Below are positions 8,201 to 15,078 of a DNA stretch of 19,746 nt, one piece after another (position 1 is the first letter of the stretch; the number at the start of each line of letters is the position of its first letter). Made by a program: the position numbers and the translations under genes. The stretch is from Elusimicrobiota bacterium (lineage in GTDB: Bacteria > Elusimicrobiota > Elusimicrobia > 2-02-FULL-39-32), in the NCBI GenBank assembly GCA_023249715.1, contig JAHFCA010000007.1, positions 1 to 19,746 on the forward strand, read 5' to 3'. The notes below the pieces were generated by a model. The model worked only from the letters and a program-made list of their open reading frames with translations, ran no database searches and was not told where the DNA came from.

Positions 8201-8511
8201 CAACGGAAGGAACCTACCTCTATTTAAAAAAGAATGGGTTGCAAGTGGATCTGGTTAAGAAAATTTCTGAAGGAAGACCGCATGTAGTGGATCTCATAAA
8301 AAATAGACAGGTACAGATTGTAGTCAATACCCCTTCTCTCAATGAGGGTGCGAGTTCGGACGGATCTAAAATACGGACGGCCTCTATACAATTCCAGGTT
8401 CCCATCTTTACAACACTTTCGGCGCTAGAAGCTTTTAAAGAGAGTGCGCTTCAAATCTATTCTATGAAACCTGCCATAGAAGTTCGGACGCTCCAAAGCT
8501 ATTTTAAATAA
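5266..8511 (+). CDS. carB: Carbamoyl-phosphate synthase, large subunit
   Basis: A full-length 1081-residue synthase that uses bicarbonate, ammonia from CarA and two ATP. The N-terminal carboxyphosphate half (about 1-400) opens with [21 protein letters not shown] and has the ATP-grasp segments [14 protein letters not shown] and [20 protein letters not shown]. An oligomerisation linker spans about 400-550. The second half (about 555-935) repeats the fold with [34 protein letters not shown] and [20 protein letters not shown]. The C-terminal MGS-like allosteric domain (about 940-1081) includes [11 protein letters not shown]. Both active halves look intact. An 8-C run at 7653-7660 is a homopolymer risk for sequencing, but the frame reads through it correctly. 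It starts inside the end of carA and is followed directly by a terminator. Confidence 0.98.
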   Translation: [1081 protein letters not shown]

Positions 8512-8541
8512 ACCCGAATAATTCAGTTGGATTATTCGGGT
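8512..8541 (+). terminator. carB terminator hairpin, possibly bidirectional
   Basis: A perfect 11-bp stem, ACCCGAATAAT (8512-8522) and ATTATTCGGGT (8531-8541), has an 8-base loop TCAGTTGG. It begins one base after the carB stop and is followed on the plus strand by the T-rich TTATTTTATTTCTTTT. It lies in the 33-base gap between convergent genes. On the minus strand the following sequence is only moderately T-rich, so it may serve both. The first 18 bases after the leading A resemble the ends of the palindrome at 14919-15078. Confidence 0.8.
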
Positions 8542-8544
8542 AAA

Positions 8545-9747
8545 TTATTTTATTTCTTTTGATAAAAGGATCGCTTCGGCGATCTCTTTCATGCTCTTTC
8601 TTCTATCCATCGAAGCTTTTCTAATTTCCCTGAAAGCTTCTTCTTCTGAAAGCCTTTTTTCTTTCATCAGTATCCCTTTGGCCCGCTCGATTACTTTTCT
8701 CGCTTCTAATTCTGCTTTTGTGGCCAAAGTCTCTTCGGTCAGGCGCCGATGTTCTATCGCGATAGCGGCCTGGTGAGCAATGGAAGCTAACATTTTACTT
8801 TCTGCCTCCGTAAAATGGTGAGGCTTAGAGGTGTAAGAATTTAAAATCCCAATACAGTGATCCTTTACGATCATGGGGACACATAAAAGGGAACAAAGAC
8901 CTTCTCTTTTAGCAATTTCTGGGTATTGGTATTCCGGAACTTTTTGAATATCATAAACGGCAATAGGTTTTTTTTCAATGACTGCCCTGCCTGAGACACT
9001 TTCGCTGACAAGGATCGGAGGTTTTTTACGATATTCTTCCGATAGGGACTGAGTGGCCACAATCGATAGCTCTTTTTTTTCGTCATTTAAAAGCATGACA
9101 GAGCAGATTTTAAAGCCCACGGATTCCGCTGTAATTGAGACAATCAGTCTTAAAATTTCATCTAAATAAGATGGACCCGCCACTAACCGAGAAACTTGAG
9201 AAATGGTTTCCATTCTTTTTCCCCAAGATTTGGCTTCCATATAAAGTCTAGAAGTTTCAATGGAGCCGGCTACCAATTTAGAGACCGTTGTCAAAAGGGT
9301 AATTTCAGATTCTTTATAATGGTGTTCTTTTTTTATATGTAGATTAATAACTCCAATAAGTTGATCTCTTAATAGAATGGGAACCGAAAGCATTGATTCA
9401 TATTGATCTTCGTTTAAAGTGGAAAAATATTTAAAACGGGAGTCCAAGTAGGAACTTTTGGGAATGGCCACTGGTTTTCTATGTTCTGCCACCCATCCTC
9501 TGGCCCCCTCCCCCAGTTTTAATTTTATTTTCCCCAGCGCTCCGAGAGGTGAGTCCTGCGCTCCAGATAAAATAAGCGACTCTTTTAAATCATCATAGAG
9601 ATAGATAAGACAAGAATTTGCCCCGCTTAAAGAAACAATAAGATTTGAAATTTTATTTAAAAGTTCAGAAAGGTCTAATGTGCTAGAAATCACATCAGTA
9701 ATACGATGGAGGAGATCAAGCTCCTTCTTTGGAGATAAACTCTTCAT
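8545..9747 (-). CDS. GAF-GAF-ANTAR domain antitermination regulator
   Basis: A 400-residue soluble protein with two GAF sensor domains and an RNA-binding ANTAR domain. GAF1 (about 24-166) shows GARGWVAEHRKPVAI and SMLSVPILLRDQLIGVINLH; GAF2 (about 192-334) shows VSGRAVIEKKPIAVYDI and SLLCVPMIVKDHCIGILNSY. A helical coiled-coil linker (about 328-348) leads into ANTAR (about 347-394), with VIERAKGILMKEKRLSEEEAFREIRK compressed here as the key residues A-K-G-I-L-M and S-E-E-E-A-F. There is no receiver or kinase domain, so it likely senses a ligand directly. ANTAR proteins bind paired hexaloop hairpins in leaders to prevent termination. The amt leader in this window is a candidate target, which would make this a nitrogen regulator. 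It follows nadE by 25 bases. A TATAAT (9764-9759) lies just upstream without a good -35, so a separate near-leaderless transcript is possible. The GAF ligand is unknown. Confidence 0.9.
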   Translation of the reverse strand: MKSLSPKKELDLLHRITDVISSTLDLSELLNKISNLIVSLSGANSCLIYLYDDLKESLILSGAQDSPLGALGKIKLKLGEGARGWVAEHRKPVAIPKSSYLDSRFKYFSTLNEDQYESMLSVPILLRDQLIGVINLHIKKEHHYKESEITLLTTVSKLVAGSIETSRLYMEAKSWGKRMETISQVSRLVAGPSYLDEILRLIVSITAESVGFKICSVMLLNDEKKELSIVATQSLSEEYRKKPPILVSESVSGRAVIEKKPIAVYDIQKVPEYQYPEIAKREGLCSLLCVPMIVKDHCIGILNSYTSKPHHFTEAESKMLASIAHQAAIAIEHRRLTEETLATKAELEARKVIERAKGILMKEKRLSEEEAFREIRKASMDRRKSMKEIAEAILLSKEIK

Positions 9748-9772
9748 TGAGTGCTCTAATTATATCGTATTT

Positions 9773-11413
9773 TTAAGCTTCTTTATAGCGACTGGTAATG
9801 GGCATTCTGCGGTCTCTTCCAAATGCCTTAGGAGTTATTTTAACGCCTGGAGGGGACTGTCTTCTTTTATATTCGCTGAGATCAATCATCCGAATTATTT
9901 TCTTTAAAAGCGTTGGATCAAATCCCTCGCGTTTAAGTGACTCTATTCCTTGGTCTAGTTCCACATAGCTTTCAATCATTTGATCGAGTAAATCATAAGG
10001 AGGGAGCGTATCTTGGTCTAATTGGTTCTCTTTTAATTCTGCAGTCGGTGGACGATCCATAATGGATTGGGGTATGAGTTCTCTTCCCGCTTTTTTATTG
10101 ACATAGTTTGATAATCGGTATACGAGGGTCTTGGGAACGTCTTTTATAACGGCAAATCCTCCTGCAGTATCTCCATATAGCGTGGAATAGCCAACCGAAA
10201 CCTCACTTTTATTTCCGGTGGTTAAAACTAATGCGCTCAATTTGTTGGAGAGAGCCATTAAAAGAGTACCTCGAATACGCGATTGTAAATTTTCTTCGGT
10301 AATATCTCTCTCTTTTCCCATAAAAATGGGCTCCAGTGATTTTAAATAGGAATCAAAAATAGGATGTATTGGAATCGTGAATAATTCTATTCCTAAATTT
10401 TCACACAGTTTTTTAGAATCATCTAAAGTCTGTTTGGAGGTGTAAGGCGAGGGCATGGTCACTCCCAAAACCTTTTCTTTTCCAAAGGCATCTGTCGCAA
10501 TGGCGGCGGTTAAAGCGGAATCAATCCCCCCAGAGATTCCAATCACAACTCGATCAAAACCATTTTTTTCAATATAATCTTTAGTTCCTAATTTTAGGGC
10601 CCGATAAATATCTTCTATTTCTTCAGTTAAAGGCTCAATGGAATTAGGGCCCCCCACTAATTTTACCGTTCCTTTCATGGTTTGAAGCTGAACCCATTTA
10701 ATGTCTTCTTCAAAAGATTTGGCTCTCAAAATTAATGCGCCTTGGGAATTAAGCGCAAAACTCTTTCCATCGAACACGAGTTCATCCTGTCCCCCGACTA
10801 AATTAACATAGAGGATAGCGGACCGAGTTTGGCGCGCTCTTTTACGCAAAAGATCATAGCGCACCTTAAATTTACCACCATGGTACGGAGAAGCGGAAAC
10901 ATTAATAAGCAGTCTAGCCCCACTTTTGGCTTGTTTTAAACAAATATTTTCCGCTGATTCATTCCAAATATCTTCGCAAATAGAAATTCCAATTTTATAA
11001 CCCTTAATCTTAAGAAGTCCCAAACTAGTGCCCGGAGAAAAATATCTTTTTTCATCAAAAACTCCATAATTAGGGAGATCCCGTTTATTATAAATGGAAA
11101 GAATTTTTCTATTTCCTAAGAGAGCGCAAGCGTTATAAACTTTGTCTCCCTTAGGATAGGCAAACCCTATAAGCGCATAAGGCATTCTAACCTTTTGCGC
11201 GACCTCTCTTAAAGTTTCCAGATTAGATTTAAGAAAACTCTTTCGTAAGAGTAAATCTTCTGGCGGATATCCACACAGGCAACATTCTGAAAATACAGCA
11301 AGATCTGCTCCTGTACGAGCTGCCTGCTCGTAAAAAAAGAGTATCTTTCTACTGTTTGCTTCTAAATCTCCAACCGTAGCATTAATTTGGCAAACAGAAA
11401 TATTTAAAGACAT
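9773..11413 (-). CDS. nadE: Glutamine-dependent NAD+ synthetase
   Basis: A 546-residue two-domain enzyme that converts nicotinic acid adenine dinucleotide to NAD+ using ATP and glutamine. The N-terminal nitrilase-type glutaminase domain (about 1-260) carries the Glu-Lys-Cys triad: E43 in FSECCLCGYPPEDLL, K110 in NKRDLPNYGVFDEKRYF and C146 in ISICEDIW. The C-terminal synthetase domain has the PP-loop SGGIDS at 294-299 and YSTLYGDTAGGFAVIKDVPKTLVY. Having the glutaminase domain means it need not rely on free ammonia. It overlaps the murG end by 10 bases, so it appears to be translated as part of the cell-wall operon, an uncommon place for it. Ending RDRRMPITSRYKEA is typical of the family. Confidence 0.96.
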   Translation of the reverse strand: MSLNISVCQINATVGDLEANSRKILFFYEQAARTGADLAVFSECCLCGYPPEDLLLRKSFLKSNLETLREVAQKVRMPYALIGFAYPKGDKVYNACALLGNRKILSIYNKRDLPNYGVFDEKRYFSPGTSLGLLKIKGYKIGISICEDIWNESAENICLKQAKSGARLLINVSASPYHGGKFKVRYDLLRKRARQTRSAILYVNLVGGQDELVFDGKSFALNSQGALILRAKSFEEDIKWVQLQTMKGTVKLVGGPNSIEPLTEEIEDIYRALKLGTKDYIEKNGFDRVVIGISGGIDSALTAAIATDAFGKEKVLGVTMPSPYTSKQTLDDSKKLCENLGIELFTIPIHPIFDSYLKSLEPIFMGKERDITEENLQSRIRGTLLMALSNKLSALVLTTGNKSEVSVGYSTLYGDTAGGFAVIKDVPKTLVYRLSNYVNKKAGRELIPQSIMDRPPTAELKENQLDQDTLPPYDLLDQMIESYVELDQGIESLKREGFDPTLLKKIIRMIDLSEYKRRQSPPGVKITPKAFGRDRRMPITSRYKEA

Positions 11414-12483
11414 TGACTGTAAAGTAATTCTGCTAATTTTTGAGGAGCCTCTTTTAAAGAAATCGGATACGAGTGATAGGTCTCTTTCATTTTTTTAAGT
11501 TTTAACGGATCTTTAAAAAATCCAAGTAATAGCTCTGTCAACTGTTTTTTTAAATCTGGAATATCTTCCTGCAAGACAATCGCAGCCCCTAACTTGGAGA
11601 GGATCATAGCATTTTTAAATTGGTGGTTCGAAGTCGCATGAGGATAGGGAATAAGAATTGCGGGAATCTCTGTAGCAATAAGTTCTGTAATGGTAGACGC
11701 TCCAGAGCGACATAATACAAGATCAGCCTTTTGATAACATTTGGAAATTTCCTGAGCATACTCCACCACGCTGTTTTTTATTCCTAAGTTTGTTAATCTC
11801 ATCCGAATCAATTCTGCATCTTGCTTGGAACCGGTAACATGAATTATTTCAATTTTATTTTTATACGGTTCCAAATCAGAGACGATATCTAAAATTAATT
11901 CATTTAATTTCTTTGCTCCAGACGAACCTCCAAAGACCAAAAGAGTAATAAATTCTTTATTTTTATTTGTTCTCTGGAACATTTCAGATCGAACTAGATT
12001 GCCTACTAAAACAGACTTTTGGGAGAAATAGAGACCGGTATCGGGAAAACTAATGGCTACTTTTTTTGCAAAAATAGAGGCAATCCGGTTGGCAATACCC
12101 GGAATTAAATTTTGTTCATGTAAGACTACAGGAATTCCTTTTAAATATGCGGCCAGGAGCATAGGAAAAGTAGCATAAGAACCAAATCCAATCACCCCTT
12201 GAGGGTGAAATGTGTCTAAGAGCTTCCATGATATTTTAAAAGCATTAAAATTATGAATCAATGATTTTATGTTTTGTAAGGGGGCGGCAGGAATGATTTC
12301 ATAGGGAATCTCCTTTATATCCTCCGGAAAAGTCAATAATTTTTTTCGATTTGGATTAATTCCCAAAGTTAAGTAAATTTCTGCTCCGTTTTTTTTGAGA
12401 TAATGAGCTAAAACTAAAGAGGGATACAGATGTCCACCGGTACCGCCCGAAGCAATTAGTATTTTTTTAGGTTTGTTTTCCAT
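11404..12483 (-). CDS. murG: UDP-GlcNAc:lipid I N-acetylglucosaminyltransferase
   Basis: MurG adds GlcNAc to lipid I on the inner face of the membrane to make lipid II. The 359-residue GT-B protein has the N-terminal motif GGTGGH (13-18), HEQNLIPGIANRIAS in the first domain, and the UDP-GlcNAc-binding region CRSGASTITELIATEIPAILIPYPHA, followed by NHQ, in the second. Length is typical. It overlaps ftsW by 17 bases upstream and nadE by 10 bases downstream. Confidence 0.96.
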   Translation of the reverse strand: MENKPKKILIASGGTGGHLYPSLVLAHYLKKNGAEIYLTLGINPNRKKLLTFPEDIKEIPYEIIPAAPLQNIKSLIHNFNAFKISWKLLDTFHPQGVIGFGSYATFPMLLAAYLKGIPVVLHEQNLIPGIANRIASIFAKKVAISFPDTGLYFSQKSVLVGNLVRSEMFQRTNKNKEFITLLVFGGSSGAKKLNELILDIVSDLEPYKNKIEIIHVTGSKQDAELIRMRLTNLGIKNSVVEYAQEISKCYQKADLVLCRSGASTITELIATEIPAILIPYPHATSNHQFKNAMILSKLGAAIVLQEDIPDLKKQLTELLLGFFKDPLKLKKMKETYHSYPISLKEAPQKLAELLYSQCL

Positions 12484-13561
12484 AGCGCGATAAACTCAAT
12501 AGAATTCCAAGCCCCGCCAAGGTGACAACAACCGAAGATCCTCCAAAAGAAACCAGAGGGAGAGATAACCCTTTTGTTGGGAGGCAACCCGTAACTACGG
12601 CGATATTTAATATCACTTGATAGAAAAAAACTAAGGTAATCCCGGTGGCTAATAGTTGGCTAAAAAGTTCACTCTGTTGGCTGGCAATTTTAAAACCAGA
12701 ACGAACAATCATGGCGAATAATGCCAATATAGCTAAGGAACCCGCTAAACCCATTTCTTCGGCAAAAATCGGAAAGATAAAATCAGTATGTAACTCTGGT
12801 AAATAAAAGAGTTTTGCATGAGAATTTCCCAAACCAACTCCTTTGAGCCCTCCCGAACCCAGCGCCAATAAGGATTGAGCCAATTGATAACTCGATCCTT
12901 GAGAGTTTTCCCAAGGATTGAGAAAAGAAAGGATTCTTCTTCGGCGATAGGGTTGAGCCCAGGCAGCCATTCCGAGTAAAGGAACACCCACCAAAACAAG
13001 TGTGAGGAGATGGTCCCAACTTGCTCCAGCAATAAATATAAGAGTCATGCAACTGAGCCCTATCAAGACCGCTGTACCAAAATCGGGTTGTATAAAAATG
13101 AGACCGCAAAAAGTACCTAAGATAATTAACAGAGGGAAGAGCCCACTCTTAAAGTGTGTGAGTTTACTTTTTTTCTTATCACAATAGTAACTGACAAAAA
13201 GGATCAACGCTAATTTGGTGAGTTCGGAAGGTTGAAACCCAATTCCAGAAAATCGGAGCCATCGTTTTGCTCCTCCTACTTCTCTGCCTAGGACCAGTAC
13301 CAGAAGAAGAGAGATAAAGCAGAAAAAAAGCAGAGGCCTCGACCAGATTTTAAGTTTTCTACAGTCATAGTAAGACAATAAACTAAGCCCAACGAGTCCT
13401 ATTGAAATCCAGATGAGCTGCCGCACTAAGAAAAAGACAGAACTCCCATATTTTTCTAAAGCATAAATCGAGCTTGCAGAATAATTCATCACTAACCCTA
13501 CGCTAATTAACGATAAAATGGCTGTAAGTAGAGAATAGTCTAATGTTTTTTTATTTTCCAT
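12467..13561 (-). CDS. ftsW: SEDS-family peptidoglycan polymerase (FtsW)
   Basis: A 364-residue protein with about ten membrane helices that polymerises lipid II at the septum with its partner FtsI. SEDS motifs visible are GREVGGAKRWLRFSGIGFQP with SELTK (92-116), PYRRRRILSFLNPW (204-217), and the extracellular HTDFIFPIFAEEMGLAG carrying the essential Asp (D260), then TKGLSLPLVSFGGSS (329-343). RodA shares these, but the place between murD and murG in the dcw block favours FtsW. It overlaps murD by 22 bases and murG by 17. Confidence 0.93.
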   Translation of the reverse strand: MENKKTLDYSLLTAILSLISVGLVMNYSASSIYALEKYGSSVFFLVRQLIWISIGLVGLSLLSYYDCRKLKIWSRPLLFFCFISLLLVLVLGREVGGAKRWLRFSGIGFQPSELTKLALILFVSYYCDKKKSKLTHFKSGLFPLLIILGTFCGLIFIQPDFGTAVLIGLSCMTLIFIAGASWDHLLTLVLVGVPLLGMAAWAQPYRRRRILSFLNPWENSQGSSYQLAQSLLALGSGGLKGVGLGNSHAKLFYLPELHTDFIFPIFAEEMGLAGSLAILALFAMIVRSGFKIASQQSELFSQLLATGITLVFFYQVILNIAVVTGCLPTKGLSLPLVSFGGSSVVVTLAGLGILLSLSRYGKQT

Positions 13562-14910
13562 ACCAATTTCTTAAATTGAAGACCCCGATCTTCAAAACTT
13601 TTAAATTGATCAAACGAAGCACACGCAGGAGATAAAAGAATGACATCCCCCCTCCGTGCCCTAGGGGTTAAATCGTCTACCGCTTTTTTTAATGTGCCAG
13701 AAACAATAATGTCGCAAACTCCTTTTAAATGAGTAAAAATTTTTTGAGAAGCTTCTCCAATTAAACGCACCCCCTTAACACTCTTTTTATTTTTTTGGAT
13801 AAAAGAACGAATCGGCTTATAGGAACCTCCTTTATCCTGGCCACCCAAAATAATCCAAAGGGGTTGTTTAAAGGATTCTAACGCTTTAAGAGTGGAATCT
13901 ACATTGGTGCCCTTAGAATCGTTGATATAAGTAACCCCTTTAATTTTGGAAATTTCTTCTAAGCGATGTTCTACGCCCTTAAATTGAGTGAGTCCCTCCT
14001 GAATATTTTTTTGTGTCAGTCCCATAACAAGGGCCGCAGCAATGGCAGCGCAACTGTTTTCGATATTGTGGGAACCATAAAGATGAGGCGCCGGTGTAAA
14101 AAAGAAGGTGCGGTTACAAAGATTTGCAACAATTTTATTTTTAATTTTATCCCACCCGACTCCAACATTAAGTTTTCCTTTGGAGAACCAAATGATTTGA
14201 GCGGGGCACTTTATCGCCATTTTTTTACACCAAGGATCGTCCCAATTCAAAACTGTAAAATCTTTAATCCCTTGGTTCATAAAAATGCGCTCTTTTATAC
14301 TGGAATAATTTTCCATGGTCTTATGTCGTTTTAAATGGTCATTAGTAAGATTTAATACAACAGACACCTGCGGGTGAAATTGGGACATTCCCTCTAATTG
14401 ATAGGAGGACACCTCTAGATCTGTTACGTCATAGGAAATCTTATTGGGAACAAAATGAGTTAAAGGGCTACCAATGTTTCCGGCCACTAAACTTTTAAGT
14501 CCACTCCGTCTAAATATTTCTCCTAAAAGAGAAACTGTAGTAGTTTTCCCATTGGTACCAGTAACAGCTACAATCTTATGAGATTGTAAAAGTTGATACC
14601 CTAATTCGAGTTCCCCCCATACTTCTCTTTTAAGCGCTCTGGCCTTTTGGAGGATGGGTAAATTCCAATCAATTCCTGGAGAGACAATAATGAGTTCGTG
14701 ATTTAAAATTTTTTTAGAATGTGTGCCAAATTCGTGTTGATGCTCAATTTTTTTAATGGAGCGTAGGGAGGTTTGTGAAGGATGGAGATCACTCACAAAG
14801 ATGCGTGCTCCAAGCCGGCTTAACAAATGAACGGTGCTTACTCCAGATTTTCCTAAACCTAAGACAGCCACACGTCGTCCCTTTAGATAAGAAACGAGGT
14901 CTTCTCTCAT
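13540..14910 (-). CDS. murD: UDP-MurNAc-L-Ala:D-Glu ligase
   Basis: MurD adds D-glutamate to UDP-MurNAc-L-alanine in the cytoplasm. The 456-residue protein has an N-terminal Rossmann-like UDP-binding domain (VAVLGLGKSGVS, 14-25), a central ATPase domain with the P-loop GTNGKTTT (118-125), NLTNDHLKRH, and a C-terminal ligase domain with HRLEEI, YINDSKGTN and ILGGQDKGG. Length is normal. It is separated from mraY by 168 bases filled by a long palindrome, the only sizeable gap within the cell-wall run, and overlaps ftsW by 22 bases. I see no strong Shine-Dalgarno before the ATG. Confidence 0.96.
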   Translation of the reverse strand: MREDLVSYLKGRRVAVLGLGKSGVSTVHLLSRLGARIFVSDLHPSQTSLRSIKKIEHQHEFGTHSKKILNHELIIVSPGIDWNLPILQKARALKREVWGELELGYQLLQSHKIVAVTGTNGKTTTVSLLGEIFRRSGLKSLVAGNIGSPLTHFVPNKISYDVTDLEVSSYQLEGMSQFHPQVSVVLNLTNDHLKRHKTMENYSSIKERIFMNQGIKDFTVLNWDDPWCKKMAIKCPAQIIWFSKGKLNVGVGWDKIKNKIVANLCNRTFFFTPAPHLYGSHNIENSCAAIAAALVMGLTQKNIQEGLTQFKGVEHRLEEISKIKGVTYINDSKGTNVDSTLKALESFKQPLWIILGGQDKGGSYKPIRSFIQKNKKSVKGVRLIGEASQKIFTHLKGVCDIIVSGTLKKAVDDLTPRARRGDVILLSPACASFDQFKSFEDRGLQFKKLVWKIKKH

Positions 14911-14918
14911 AAAATTAT

Positions 14919-15078
14919 CCCAAACAATTCAGTTGGAAAGCGGAATTCGAATGAAAATATGGCATTTTTTCTTCACAAAAAAGTTCGACCATACTCATCA
15001 GTATGCTCTCACTTTTTTGTTTCGAAAAAAAAGCCATCTTTTCATTCTCGGTTCACGCTTCCAACTGAATTGTTTGGG
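14919..15078. repeat. 160-bp near-perfect palindrome between mraY and murD
   Basis: The element begins CCCAAACAATTCAGTTGGAA (14919-14938) and ends in its exact reverse complement (15059-15078). Between them the two arms stay about 80% complementary up to an apical 6-bp stem CATACT/AGTATG (14990-14995/15000-15005) with the loop CATC, so almost the whole element folds into one hairpin of about 75-80 bp. It begins three bases from the mraY stop region and ends eight bases before the murD ATG, filling nearly the whole gap. No protein domain is visible. It looks like a MITE-like or other non-autonomous repeat, or a large RNA hairpin processed by RNase III. The mobile interpretation is inference; the inverted repeat is seen directly. 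Confidence 0.85.
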
